Below are positions 24,081 to 34,845 of a stretch of DNA of 64,000 nt, one piece after another (positions within the stretch are counted from its first letter, which is position 1; each line of letters starts with the position of its first letter). The notes under the pieces were generated by a model. That model saw nothing but the letters and a program-made list of their open reading frames with translations, searched no databases and was not told the DNA's origin. The translations under genes and the position numbers were made by a program. Source of the stretch: Tragulus kanchil (taxonomy: Eukaryota > Chordata > Mammalia > Artiodactyla > Tragulidae); the NCBI GenBank assembly GCA_022376925.1, contig JAIOJX010000004.1:6138001-6202000 (forward strand). Reading direction: 5' to 3'.

Positions 24081-24603
24081 GCAGCCACATCCTGAATTAT
24101 TAGGGGTGCCCTGGAGTTAGAAATCTTGGGCCCACAATGCCGTGGTTCCCTGAGTCAGATCTTGATGGTGGCAGCGCCTTGTTGGCCTCTGAATCCAGTA
24201 TTCTGTCTTAATCTAGGACTCACCCCATCCGCGAGGTGCTGAGTGACTTTCCTTGGGAATCTTTATGCCTGACTAAATACCCATCTAGTATTTGCCAGGT
24301 ATTTTCTTGGTGAGATTGGACCCTATTTCTTACAGAACTCTTTCCTGTGGCCCTCACCTTGGACCTGGGCTGTCAAGGACCCGTATACCCTCCCCACACC
24401 ATCATGACTCAGATATTGGCAGTCACTCATACGCACCCTTGCTCTAAAGCTGGCGGCAAACCAAGCTCTCTATTTGCGTTTCCACAGAGCTTCTATAGGA
24501 AGGTGTTGAGAGTGTACATTTGGAACCAGATAGAATCAAAGTCCCAATTTGCTCACCTTTAGAGAGGTGATAATAATAATGTATTACTCCTGAAATTATC
24601 ATC
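24081..24603. other. Unassigned sequence
   Basis: No gene or nameable repeat is seen between the MIR and the SINE insertion. Confidence 0.45.
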
Positions 24604-24615
24604 AAGAGTATAAAT

Positions 24616-24892
24616 CGGGCTTCCCTGGTGGTCCATTGGGTAAGGATACTGCCTTGCAGTGCAAGGGGTGCCAGTTCAATCCCTGACCTGGGAAGATCCC
24701 ATGTGCCACGGAGTGGCCAGATTGATGTGTCCAACTACCGAGCTGGAGCTCTGGAGCACATGCGCCCAGAGTCGGTGCTCTGCAGCGACAGAGGCCACTG
24801 CAATGGGAGGCCCACACAGGCCAAAGAACAAAGATGGATGAAAATAGATAAATGAAAGACCAATAGAAGTGCCCCCCCCCACCCCGCCAGCA
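24616..24892 (+). mobile_element. tRNA-derived SINE with unusual tail, sense, complete
   Basis: Perfect 12-base TSDs (AAGAGTATAAAT) lie at 24604-24615 and 24893-24904. The tRNA-like head contains a pol III A box (TGGTCCATTGG, 24629-24639) and B box (GTTCAATCC, 24674-24682). The body carries TCCAACTACCGAGCTGGAGC and CAGAGGCCACTGCAATGGGA. The tail is not simple poly(A): an A-rich part is followed by GACCAATAGAAGTG, then a C-rich run at 24872-24887. It differs from Bov-tA. At least three other independent insertions share it (31316, 51353, 56989). Confidence 0.88.
24629..24682 (+). promoter_or_regulatory. Internal RNA polymerase III promoter of the SINE
   Basis: A-box-like TGGTCCATTGG and B-box GTTCAATCC are spaced 34 bases apart, as in tRNA-derived SINEs. 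They are sequence matches only. Confidence 0.6.
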
Positions 24893-25019
24893 AAGAGTAT
24901 AAATATAAGAGTAAAGCTTTCAGTGTAATGCCTAAGTCATAGTCAGCACTCAGTAAGTTATAAATATGCTTTGTAACATGCTGAATGCTCAAGGTAGAAG
25001 CAAGAGAGCAAATGTGATC

Positions 25020-25245
25020 AGGAACACTGGCTCGTCCGTCAGATGGCCTGAGTTTCAGTTCTGCACCCTCCACTTTTGTCTTGTAACCTTGGGCTAGCTG
25101 TCAGTACCCATGCCTCCAAAGAGGACAACAATACTGGACTCACATGCCTATTATTATGAGAAATTAAAAAATGTAATCTGTATAAAGTTGTGAGAATAGT
25201 CCCGGCACACAGAAGCACTTAATGAATAAATGTAGTTGCTACATG
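25020..25245 (+). repeat. MIR relic
   Basis: Landmarks in order: CTTGTAACCTTGGGCTAGCT, AGAGGACAACAATACTGGAC, GTATAAAGTTGTGAGAATAG and CACAGAAGCACTTAATGAAT. Confidence 0.7.
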
Positions 25246-25518
25246 AAGTCAATTATTGTAATTATTACTTTTAATAAATATATAAGCATAAATGCCATGG
25301 ACTCAGGTTACCAAAGCATAGCTTGCTTTATTCTCCCAAAACGGGATCTACTTTCCTTCTTGAGCTCCATTTCACCAGAAGGCAGAACATGTACTTTGTC
25401 GATTTCAGTAGAACTCAGTTATTTCAGTTATTTGGATCATAGGGGTATCAACTCAGGAAACCTCAGATCTTCCCCCTCTCCTTTCTTTCCCTTGGAGTTG
25501 AAGCTACGATGTGACTAA

Positions 25519-26068
25519 GAGGGTCACTTGTCCTGACCTGGACTTTGGTCCCTAGCAGCAGTGTTGCTTGACTGGTGGCACTGCCCTGGACCATCACTTG
25601 GTCCTGTCTTTGACCCTATTGGGTCTTCTTGTTTTCTACTCACAGAATGGCATAGGGTTTCATAAGAGGGGTCTGGCATCCTCCCAGAACCACCAAAGAA
25701 ATTAGGAAGTAGGATGAGGATGGATGGGTTGGGGCACAGGGCCTGTGATTAGCGTCTGAGATTTCTCATTTTCCCTACAGCTGTTTTCTTCCCCCTAAGA
25801 GTGGAGAATTCTCCAACACAGTAGAGTGAAGGGACCTCTGTGTGTGTAAGAGAGAGAATGAGTGTGTATGTGTTGACTGTCTTCCTACTCTTTCCTGGAT
25901 TATGCTTGAAACAGAGCCCAAAGTGACAAGTTTTGCTGTCTTTTTCCTTGAGTTCTCTTGTGAAACCTCTCATTCCTGGGGTGGCCTGGACCTAGGTGTC
26001 TAACCTCCTCAGTGGTTGAGGCCAGATCTTGGACTTAGGAGGATGAAGGGTAAAAAGCATATAATGTA
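25519..26068. other. Unassigned sequence (repeated at +1112)
   Basis: No gene is supported. A short GT/GA-rich simple stretch lies at 25838-25875. Confidence 0.45.
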
Positions 26069-26109
26069 ATGTTTCACTCTTCATCCTGCCATGAAGACAG
26101 TTTCACTCT

Positions 26110-26250
26110 AAGAAGGTTAACTAAGAACTGTTACACTTTATCCCATTTTCCAGATGAGGAGAGAAACTCAGAGAAGCTAATTAACTTGCTTAAGGTCATG
26201 CAGGTAGAAAGAAGTGGACTTAAAGCCAGGCACTGCCTCCAGCTCACATG
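26110..26250. repeat. L2/MIR-like relic, present three times
   Basis: The string ATCCCATTTTCCAGATGAGG, then CTTGCTTAAGGTCATGCAGG is the common L2/MIR 3' core. It recurs at about 27222-27362 and 28353-28493 through two chained duplications. Confidence 0.65.
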
Positions 26251-27186
26251 TCACAGTGTTTGTACTGGGCAGTGATTTGTCTGGAAGAAGAGCATCACTT
26301 CCCTGTGGCTGTGGGCATTGCTGCTTCCTGAACCTTCCTTGGCAATGACCTGCTAGGTGGCCTGCATCATGCCTCAACAGGGACTAGCTGAACCATCTGT
26401 GAAACTGCATGGCATGTTGGTCCCAAAGCATAGCTTGCTTTATTCTCCCAAAACGGGATCTACTTTCCTTCTTGAGCTCCATTTCACCAGAAGGCAGAAC
26501 ATGTACTTTGTCGATTTCAGTAGAACTCAGTTATTTCAGTTATTTGGATCATAGGGGTATCAACTCAGGAAACCTCAGATCTCCCCCCTCTCCTTTCTTT
26601 CCCTTGGAGTTGAAGCTACGATGTGACTAAGAGGGTCACTTGTCCTGACCTGGACTTTGGTCCCTAGCAGCAGTGTTGCTTGACTGGTGGCACTGCCCTG
26701 GACCATCACTTGGTCCTGTCTTTGACCCTATTGGGTCTTCTTGTTTTCTACTCACAGAATGGCATAGGGTTTCATAAGAGGGGTCTGGCATCCTCCCAGA
26801 ACCACCAAAGAAATTAGGAAGTAGGATGAGGATGGATGGGTTGGGGCACAGGGCCTGTGATTAGCGTCTGAGATTTCTCATTTTCCCTACAGCTGTTTTC
26901 TTCCCCCTAAGAGTGGAGAATTCTCCAACACAGTAGAGTGAAGGGACCTCTGTGTGTGTAAGAGAGAGAATGAGTGTGTATGTGTTGACTGTCTTCCTAC
27001 TCTTTCCTGGATTATGCTTGAAACAGAGCCCAAAGTGACAAGTTTTGCTGTCTTTTTCCTTGAGTTCTCTTGTGAAACCTCTCATTCCTGGGGTGGCCTG
27101 GACCTAGGTGTCTAACCTCCTCAGTGGTTGAGGCCAGATCTTGGACTTAGGAGGATGAAGGGTAAAAAGCATATAATGTAATGTTT

Positions 27187-29445
27187 CACTCTTCATCCTG
27201 CCATGAAGACAGTTTCACTCTAAGAAGGTTAACTAAGAACTGTTACCCTTTATCCCATTTTCCAGATGAGGAGAGAAACTCAGAGAAGCTAATTAACTTG
27301 CTTAAGGTCATGCAGGTAGAAAGAAGTGGACTTAAAGCCAGGCACTGCCTCCAGCTCACATGTCACAATGTTTGTACTGGGCAGTGATTTGTCTGGAAGA
27401 AGAGCATCACTTCCCTGTGGCTGTGAGCATTGCTGCTTCCTGAACCTTCCTTGGCAATGACCTGCTAGGTGGCCTGCATCATGCCTCAACAGGGACTAGC
27501 TGAACCATCTGTGAAACTGCATGGCATGTTGGTCACTGAACACAACTGCCCTGTTGCAGAATAACAACAAGAATGATGTGAATTTTCTCTTCAGCCTTGG
27601 ATTTGCCCATTTCCTGCTTGTTCAGATACTGTCATGTCAAGCACATGGAAGCAATCAGATTTTGTCAATCACTGTTAATCATGAGTGAATGTGATCAATG
27701 GGCTAAAGGCCTGTAAAGGCCCTGGGCCTTCATCCTCTGAGGTCCGTAGAATGACAGGCACCCTTAGCTCCTTCCACCCTAGCTCTCAGGTTCACAGTCA
27801 GGGATCTTGCTGGTGATCTTGGCCACACTTGCTGCCCCTTTTTGTGCAACCCAGAACAGAGCGCAGAGTGAGGCTATACTGATTTTGTAGGAAGCCAGAC
27901 CTACATTTTATTTTCCTTTCACTCTGGGTTTGTTGGCTCCTGCCTGTGAGATGGCTGAAGGCCATCATTTTTGTGGGGAGAATTAATTAGAATAGATTCC
28001 TTTGACTCAGGCTGCCAATAAAACCTGCGGTACTCAGCTATCGATTTATGATGCTGAGCAGGAAATGATGAGTTCCCTGAACAGGCCTCGAGAAAGTTGT
28101 GGTGACAGACATTTGGATGCCCAGGGGGTTAATCGTGGAATACAGAAGAGAATAAGAACCTGTGAGGCTACTATTTTTAGTTTTTTTTTTTAAGGTATCT
28201 CCATACTGTCTTCCATAGTGGTTGTATCAATTCACATTCCCACCAACAATGAAGAGTGTTCCCTTTTCTCTGCACCCTCTCCAGCATTTATCATCTGTAG
28301 TTTTTAATGGTGGATTCCACTCTTCATCCTGCCATGAAGACAGTTTCACTCTAAGAAGGTTAACTAAGAACTGTTACCCTTTATCCCATTTTCCAGATGA
28401 GGAGAGAAACTCAGAGAAGCTAATTAACTTGCTTAAGGTCATGCAGGTAGAAAGAAGTGGACTTAAAGCCAGGCACTGCCTCAAGCTCACATGTCACAGT
28501 GTTTGTACTGGGCAGTGATTTGTCTGGAAGAAGAGCATCACTTCCCTGTGGCTGTGGGCATTGCTGCTTCCTGAACCTTCCTTGGCAATGACCTGCTAGG
28601 TGGCCTGCATCATGCCTCAACAGGGACTAGCTGAACCATCTGTGAAACTGCATGGCATGTTGGTCACTGAACACAACTGCCCTGTTGCAGAATAACAACA
28701 AGAATGATGTGAATTTTCTCTTCAGCCTTGGATTTGCCCATTTCCTGCTTGTTCAGATACTGTCATGTCAAGCACATGGAAGCAATCAGATTTTGTCAAT
28801 CACTGTTAATCATGAGTGAATGTGATCAATGGGCTAAAGGCCTGTAAAGGCCCTGGGCCTTCATCCTCTGAGGTCCGTAGAATGACAGGCACCCTTAGCT
28901 CCTTCCACCCTAGCTCTCAGGTTCACAGTCAGGGATCTTGCTGGTGATCTTGGCCACACTTGCTGCCCCTTTTTGTGCAACCCAGAACAGAGCGCAGAGT
29001 GAGGCTATACTGATTTTGTAGGAAGCCAGACCTACATTTTATTTTCCTTTCACTCTGGGTTTGTTGGCTCCTGCCTGTGAGATGGCTGAAGGCCATCATT
29101 TTGTGGGGAGAATTAATTAGAATAGATTCCTTTGACTCAGGCTGCCAATAAAACCTGCGGTACTCAGCTATCGATTTATGATGCTGAGCAGGAAATGATG
29201 AGTTCCCTGAACAGGCCTCGAGAAAGTTGTGGTGACAGACATTTGGATGCCCAGGGGGTTAATCGTGGAATACAGAAGAGAATAAGAACCTGTGAGGCTA
29301 CTATTTTTAGTTTTTTTTTTTAAGGTATCTCCATACTGTCTTCCATAGTGGTTGTATCAATTCACATTCCCACCAACAATGAAGAGTGTTCCCTTTTCTC
29401 TGCACCCTCTCCAGCATTTATCATCTGTAGTTTTTTTAATGGTGG
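27187..29445 (+). repeat. Direct duplication 9 (27187-28313 and 28318-29445)
   Basis: The 1.13-kb copies are offset by 1131, with a 4-base spacer (ATTC). Copy 1 starts inside copy 2 of the previous duplication, so 27187-27534 exists three times. At 27368 copy 1 has A, while 26256 and 28499 have G. A T-run (28303) is 2 bases shorter than in copy 2 at the breakpoint. Confidence 0.93.
27535..28153. other. Unassigned sequence (repeated about 28666-29283)
   Basis: No gene or nameable repeat is seen. It is the single-copy-like flank into which the L1 at 29298 inserted. Confidence 0.45.
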
Positions 29446-30438
29446 CCATTCTGACCGGTGTGAGGTGATATCTCATTGTAGTTTTGATTTGCATTTCTCT
29501 AATAATAAGCAATTTTGAGCATCTTTTCATGTGTTTGTTGGCCATCTGCATGTCTTCTTGGGAGAGGTGTCTATTTAGGTCTTTTTCCCATTTTTTGATT
29601 GGGTTGTTTGTTTTTTCGGTATTGAGTTGTCTAAGCTGTTTTGTATATTTTGGAAATTAATTATTTGTGGGTTGATTCATTTGCTATGATTTTCTCCCAT
29701 TCTGTGGGTTGTCTGTTTACCTTGTTTGTAATTTCTTTTGCTGTGCAAAAGCTTTTAAGTTTCATTAGGTCCCACATGTTAATTTTTGTTTTTATTTCTG
29801 ATATTCTAGAGGGCAGGTCATAGATCTTACTTTGATTTATGTCATTGAGTGTTTTGCCTGTATTCTCCTCTAAGAGTTGTATGTAAGATGGTACCAATAA
29901 ATGCACGTGCAGAATGGCAATGGAGAAACAGACTTAGAAAATGGATGTATGGTCATTGGCGGGAGGGAAGATTGGATGAGAGGTATGGAAAGAGCAACAA
30001 GGAAACCTACACTAACATATGTAATAGAGATTACTACTGCGATAAGCTATAAGACTAAGGGAACCTACATGGGGACTAAGCATCAACCTGGGGAGGTGGG
30101 AAGTGGGAAAAGGGAGAGAGGGCTCAGGGAAGAGGGATCAGGGATATACCTATGACTGTTAGGGGATTATGTATACCTGAAAACAAGAAAGCTCTGTAAA
30201 AACATATAACAATAACTTCGCTGTACACCTGAAGCTAATGTGACATTGTAAAACAAATACACCCCAATAAAAATAAAAATTAAAAAAGTGTAGTTATACA
30301 CTGAATTGTACAAATTCCATTTTCTATTAACATTGTTGCCCAATCAGGGTTTGTGATCTTACCTGATTATGGCATTTGGAGGAATGGGTGCACTAAAAAT
30401 AAAGACAAGATTAAACAAGAAAAAAAAAAAAAAAGAAA
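29298..30438. mobile_element. Young L1 with 5' inversion and 3' transduction
   Basis: Perfect 14-base TSDs (AAGAACCTGTGAGG) lie at 29284-29297 and 30439-30452. From 29298 to about 29890 the L1 is reversed. Minus-strand translation gives the ORF2 C-terminal region, including NMWDLMKLKSFCTAKE and NRQPTEWEKIIANES. From about 29895 to 30287 the L1 3' UTR is forward, ending CCCCAATAAAAATAAAAAT. This head-to-head layout is the hallmark of twin priming. Then come about 130 non-L1 bases, AATAAA at 30398-30403, and a poly(A) tail from 30419: a 3' transduction. The left end is also seen at 28168-28313, copied by duplication 9. Confidence 0.87.
30288..30418 (+). other. Transduced 3' flank of a source L1
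   Basis: This segment is unlike L1 and sits between the weak L1 end and a second, pure poly(A) tail, inside the TSDs. It has its own AATAAA 16 bases before the tail. It should be a tag that identifies the parent L1 locus elsewhere in the genome. Confidence 0.75.
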
Positions 30439-30452
30439 AAGAACCTGTGAGG

Positions 30453-30869
30453 TGATCTGAGGAGGACAGAGAGGGAGATGGTGAAAGGGCTACCGTGATG
30501 CAGTGAATGAGGAGAGAATCTCACTTCCTATGAACCGTATGGCTGAGAAATTGAAAGGGACACGTGTGAACTTTGGAGACTGAGACAACCGTGAGCAAAT
30601 TAATAGCTAGATACCAGAGCCATTCATTCTTATGCAGATGATTGAGCTCTGAAGAGAGAGGTCACTGGTCCTTCAATGTCCTGGTCGTCTTGAGTCCAGA
30701 TTATGATAAAGTGATAACTCTTTCCCCCAGGTTACCTCTCAATTTAATTCAATTCAACAAACATTTAGCACCTGCTGTGGTGGTGGGAGGGCTGGGCATG
30801 AAAGGAATACAGGAGCAGAAAGCAGGCCTCATTCTCTTGAGGGCTTTATCATGCATGGGCAGACCTTGT
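30453..30869. other. Unassigned sequence
   Basis: No gene is supported. A short L2-like patch is possible near 30745-30780 (TTCAACAAACATTTAGCACC). Confidence 0.4.
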
Positions 30870-31315
30870 TTTTAAAACATACAGTATCTTTTAGAGCAGT
30901 TTAAGGTTGGCAGCAAAACTGAAGGGAGGTACAGGGATTTCCTGCATCTCTACTCCTCTCCACAAGTGCACGACCCCAAAGTCTTTCCCACTGTCAGCAT
31001 CATTTGCCCAAGGAGGACATTTGTTACACCTGAGGACCCTACACTGACACAACATCATCGCCCAAAGTCCACAGTTTATATTAGGGTTCTCACTTGGTGT
31101 TGTGCAGTCTGTAGTTTTGGACAAATATGTGAGGACATACATCTACAGTGATAAATATCACGATGACTAGCTTCATGGCCCTAAAGATCATCTGTGCTCT
31201 GTTCGTTTACTCCTCCCACTAACTACCCTGCCCACCACTGGTGTTTTTACTCTCTCCGTAGTTTTACCTTTTCCAGAAGGTCATGCAGTTGGACTCATAT
31301 AATAGACAGCATTTT

Positions 31316-31573
31316 TTTATAAAATTCTGGCCTCTTTTATTGGTTATTTATTTATTTTCATCTGTCTTTATTCTTTGGCCTATGTGGCCCTCCTATCGCA
31401 GTGGCCTCTCTCGTTGCAGAGCACCAGCTCTGGGCATATGTGCTGCAGAGTGCTGGCTCATAATTGAGCACACCAGTCCAGCCGCTTCATGGCACGTGGG
31501 ATCTTCCCTGCCAGGGATCGAACTGGTGCCCCATGTAATGCAAGGTGGACTCTTTACCCACTGGACTACCACT
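31316..31573 (-). mobile_element. tRNA-derived SINE (same family as 24616), antisense
   Basis: It contains TTTGGCCTATGTGGCCCTCC, GGATCGAACTGGTGCCCCAT (B-box complement) and CACTGGACTACCAC at the slightly shortened head. Near-perfect 12-base flanking repeats end in ACAGCATTTT (31304-31315 and 31574-31585). A partial copy of the head half lies at 32574-32670. Confidence 0.8.
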
Positions 31574-31671
31574 ATACAGCATTTTAATATTGGCCTCCTT
31601 TACTTAGACTCCTCTGTGTATGAGTTTCACTCATCTCTTTTTAGCACTGATAATGTTCCCTTATCTGACTA

Positions 31672-31886
31672 TTGTTCTTGTTCAGTCATTAAGTCATGTC
31701 CAACTCTTTTGTCACCCCATGAACTGTAGCCCATCAGGCTCCTCTTTCCATGGGATTTCCCAGGCAAGAATCCTGGAGTGGGTTACCATTTCTTTCTCCA
31801 GAGGATCTTCCCAATCCAGGGATCAAACCCACATCTCCTACATTGATGCAGGTGGATTCTCTACTGCTGAGCTACCTGGGAAGCCT
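31672..31886 (-). mobile_element. Bov-tA SINE, antisense
   Basis: A full antisense element: TTCAGTCATTAAGTCATGTC at the Bov-A end, AATCCTGGAGTGGGTTACCA, CAGGGATCAAACCCACATCT and GAGCTACCTGGGAAGCC at the tRNA head. It is copied at 32769-32983. Confidence 0.88.
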
Positions 31887-32159
31887 TTCTCTGGCTCTAC
31901 CACAGTTGGTTTATTCCTCCTCTACTGAGGGGGATCTTCGCTGCTTCTAGCTTTTGGCAATTATAAATAAAGCTGTCATAAATGTAGGTGTGCAGGTTTT
32001 GTGTGGACCTGACTTTTCAGATCTTTTAGGTAAATACCAGGGAGTGCAATTGCTTGATGATATGGTAAGAGTATGTTTACTTTTGCTAGAGACCATGGGA
32101 AAGACATTGTCTAACAGTGGAATAGAGAGTGTAATTCTGATGGGTGATGTGGTAGCCTA

Positions 32160-32540
32160 GAGACTGACACTGAGAGGACAGGGAAAGTTTTTATGGGAGG
32201 TGGCATCTGAGTACAGCCTTAAATAGACAAAGGGTTTCAGTGGAGAAATCATCACGAGAAGTGTATACATAAGACTTGCTTGGGTTCTTTTCTGGAGTTC
32301 TATGACAGAGCTTAAATGTTTGTAGTAGATTTAAGGCTGAACATGTGGTTTGTGGCCAAATCATGGCAGGCCTGAAGAGAGGCTAGGGAGTTGAGGTTCC
32401 TCTTTGTAATTTGCGGGGAGATACTGAAAGTTTTTGAGAAAGAGAGAGCCATGATTAGATGGGATCGAGGAAACACAGCCCTGAATCCCATATGGACAGA
32501 GCAAGAGCCACAAGAGAGAGAAGAAAAGGTTGTCATGATA
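32160..32540 (+). repeat. L2 relic, sense (repeated about 33257-33637)
   Basis: The order ATGGGAGGTGGCATCTGAGT, GGCCAAATCATGGCAGGCCT and AGAGAGCCATGATTAGATGG fits the L2 3' UTR. Confidence 0.6.
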
Positions 32541-33662
32541 GTCAGGAGAAAAGAGGATAGCAGTGGGGGGTTTTCCAGCCGCTTCATGGCATGTGGGATC
32601 TTCCCTGCCAGGGATCGAACTGGTGCCCCATGTAATGCAAGGTGGACTCTTTACCCACTGGACTACCACTATACAGCATTTTAATATTGGCCTCCTTTAC
32701 TTAGACTCCTCTGTGTATGAGTTTCACTCATCTCTTTTTAGCACTGATAATGTTCCCTTATCTGACTATTGTTCTTGTTCAGTCATTAAGTCATGTCCAA
32801 CTCTTTTGTCACCCCATGGACTGTAGCCCATCAGGCTCCTCTTTCCATGGGATTTCCCAGGCAAGAATCCTGGAGTGGGTTACCATTTCTTTCTCCAGAG
32901 GATCTTCCCAATCCAGGGATCAAACCCACATCTCCTACATTGATGCAGGTGGATTCTCTACTGCTGAGCTACCTGGGAAGCCTTTCTCTGGCTCTACCAC
33001 AGTTGGTTTATTCCTCCTCTACTGAGGGGGATCTTCGCTGCTTCTAGCTTTTGGCAATTATAAATAAAGCTGTTATAAATGTAGGTGTGCAGGTTTTGTG
33101 TGGACCTGACTTTTCAGATCTTTTAGGTAAATACCAGGGAGTGCAATTGCTTGATGATATGGTAAGAGTATGTTTACTTTTGCCAGAGACCATGGGAAAG
33201 ACATTGTCTAACAGTGGAATAGAGAGTGTAATTCTGATGGGTGATGTGGTAGCCTAGAGACTGACACTGAGAGGACAGGGAAAGTTTTTATGGGAGGTGG
33301 CATCTGAGTACAGCCTTAAATAGACAAAGGGTTTCAGTGGAGAAATCATCACGAGAAGTGTATACATAAGACTTGCTTGGGTTCTTTTCTGGAGTTCTAT
33401 GACAGAGCTTAAATGTTTGTAGTAGATTTAAGGTTGAACATGTGGTTTGTGGCCAAATCATGGCAGGCCTGAAGAGAGGCTAGGGAGTTGAGGTTCCTCT
33501 TTGTAATTTGCGGGGAGATACTGAAAGTTTTTGAGAAAGAGAGAGCCATGATTAGATGGGATCGAGGAAACACAGCCCTGCATCCCATATGGACAGAGCA
33601 AGAGCCACAAGAGAGAGAAGAAAAGGTTGTCATGATAGTCAGGAGAAAAGAGGATAGCAGTG

Positions 33663-34014
33663 ACAGGGATGGTGGACCGGGAGGAGACCACTCAACTCTT
33701 ATCAGCAAAAGGGGAATCTGTTAGCATTGTTTCTGGGATTTGAGGACTGGCAAGCTTAAGAAACTGAGGGAAAGGATGCCTCAGAGGTGCCTGTTAGCTT
33801 TGCATCCTGGCATCATCTTTCTTTTGTAATCCTCTTCTCTCACTGAGCTCCTCTTTCCCTAGGGAGTTGGTGGCTGTGAGTTGAATATATCTGGGACCTC
33901 AGGGCGCATAATGAAGTGGTCAGTATGCCAGCAGGGGTCTACCAGGTATGACTTTTCTGCATAAGTAACTAGGTTATGAGCTGCTGGAGAGCCAGGTGTT
34001 GTGGGGACAGAAAG
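33663..34014. other. Unassigned sequence
   Basis: Single-copy, with no gene or nameable repeat. Confidence 0.45.
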
Positions 34015-34282
34015 AGGACATGTGGACAGAGTACCGAGAGATTCTAGCTTCTGACTGCTAGGTGACCATGGACAAGTCCTCCTAGGTGACCATGGACAAG
34101 TTTTCCTAGGTGACTGTGAACAGGTCCTCCTAGGTGACTGTGGACAAGTCCTCCTCTCCAGTCTTCTGCCTCTAATGTGTCACTTAGGGATAGCTTCCTG
34201 GCCTCAGACTTCACTAAGGAGGAGAAGAGATCATGTTCCTTTCTTAGCATATAAAATGTTAAAAGCACTTAAAGTGCAAGGA
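34015..34282 (+). repeat. MIR relic expanded by a minisatellite
   Basis: Both sides read as MIR: TCTAGCTTCTGACTGCTAGG to the left, and TCTAATGTGTCACTTAGGGA then AAGCACTTAAAGTGCAAGGA to the right. The 24-base tandem unit sits exactly at the MIR segment that normally encodes the 'tgaccttgggcaagtc' motif. Confidence 0.65.
34058..34153 (+). repeat. 24-bp minisatellite, four units
   Basis: Units start at 34058, 34082, 34106 and 34130 (CTAGGTGACCATGGACAAGT plus 4 bases), with a few substitutions. The two left units share CCATGG; the two right units share CTGTG. The period is a multiple of three, so it also reads as an octapeptide repeat, but there is no gene. Confidence 0.92.
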
Positions 34283-34284
34283 GT

Positions 34285-34590
34285 TATTACATATATGGGA
34301 GTGGAATCTGAAAAAAGAGTGGATGTATGTATATGTATAATTGCCTTACTTTACTGTACAGCAGAAACTAACATAACATTGTAAACCAACGTTGTTCATT
34401 CGCTCTGTCATGGTCTGACTCTTTGCGACCCCGTGGATTGTAGCACTCCTGGCTTCTCTGTCCTTCACCATCTCCCAGAGTTTGCTCAGATTCATGTTCA
34501 CTGAGTTGGTGAGGTCATCCAACCATCTCGTCCTCTGTTGCCCTCTTCTCTTTTTGCCTCAATTATACTCCAATAACAATTAATGAAAGA
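34285..34590 (+). mobile_element. L1 3' end, sense, split by a Bov-A/BovB piece
   Basis: The ruminant L1 3' end is seen in TATGTATAATTGCCTTACTT, CTGTACAGCAGAAACTAACA and TAACATTGTAAACCAAC. It is interrupted at about 34391 and resumes at 34560 with AATTATACTCCAATAACAAT. Confidence 0.78.
34391..34559 (-). mobile_element. BovB/Bov-A-type fragment, antisense, inside an L1 tail
   Basis: The antisense landmarks are TCTGACTCTTTGCGACCCCG, CACCATCTCCCAGAGTTTGC, GAGGTCATCCAACCATCTCG and CCTCTGTTGCCCTCTTCTC. It interrupts the L1 3' end, so it is the younger insertion. Confidence 0.8.
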
Positions 34591-34619
34591 AAGAAAATGC
34601 AAGGGGTCACCACAACCCT

Positions 34620-34845
34620 TTGGCGAGGCAGCAGGATGGAGTGAGACAGCCTAGGTTCAAGTCTTGGATCTGTTACCAGCTTTGTGGTGCTGGGTAGTCT
34701 AACTTCTCCATTCCTCATTCCTCTCCTTAGCAACATAAGCCTCATCATAATAGTCACAGCTGATAGGTCTGTTGCAAGGTGGACTGAGATGGTGCACACG
34801 GGGCCTGGCATGCTGCAGGTGCTGAAGGGATGTTCACAGTGGTGA
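34620..34845 (+). repeat. MIR relic
   Basis: Landmarks: GACAGCCTAGGTTCAAGTCT, GGATCTGTTACCAGCTTTGT and the 3' end ACACGGGGCCTGGCATGCTG. Confidence 0.7.

Larger units (their letters stand above)
25311..27534 (+). repeat. Direct duplication 8 (25311-26422 and 26423-27534)
   Basis: Two 1112-base copies abut with no spacer at offset 1112. All differences noted are substitutions: C/T in a C-run near 25470, A/C near 26126, G/A at 26256/27368 and G/A near 26315. They are mostly transitions, so allele-like. Confidence 0.94.
30870..32100 (-). mobile_element. Ancient L1 (L1ME-like) 3' region, antisense
   Basis: An ordered antisense L1 3' UTR is interrupted by two SINEs. Landmarks: TTTTAAAACATACAGTATCT, CGCCCAAAGTCCACAGTTTA, TTTTGGACAAATATGTGAGG, CCTTTTCCAGAAGGTCATGC, then after the SINEs TTTTGGCAATTATAAATAAA, GTGTGCAGGTTTTGTGTGGA, GTAAATACCAGGGAGTGCAA and GATATGGTAAGAGTATGTTT. 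Its right part reappears at about 32661-33197 through duplication 10. Confidence 0.8.
31477..33662 (+). repeat. Direct duplication 10 (31477-32565 and 32574-33662)
   Basis: Two 1089-base copies are offset by exactly 1097, with no indels. I count six substitutions, five of them transitions and one at a CpG (ACGTG/ATGTG). That pattern looks like two alleles rather than random base-calling error. The 8-base spacer is GGGGGTTT. Confidence 0.94.

Noticed and set aside
24616..24690. tRNA gene (A and B boxes present)
   Set aside because: It is the head of a SINE with TSDs and a retroposon tail; the cloverleaf is not preserved.
34058..34153. CRISPR-like short repeats
   Set aside because: Units are directly adjacent without spacers, and the genome is mammalian; it is a minisatellite.
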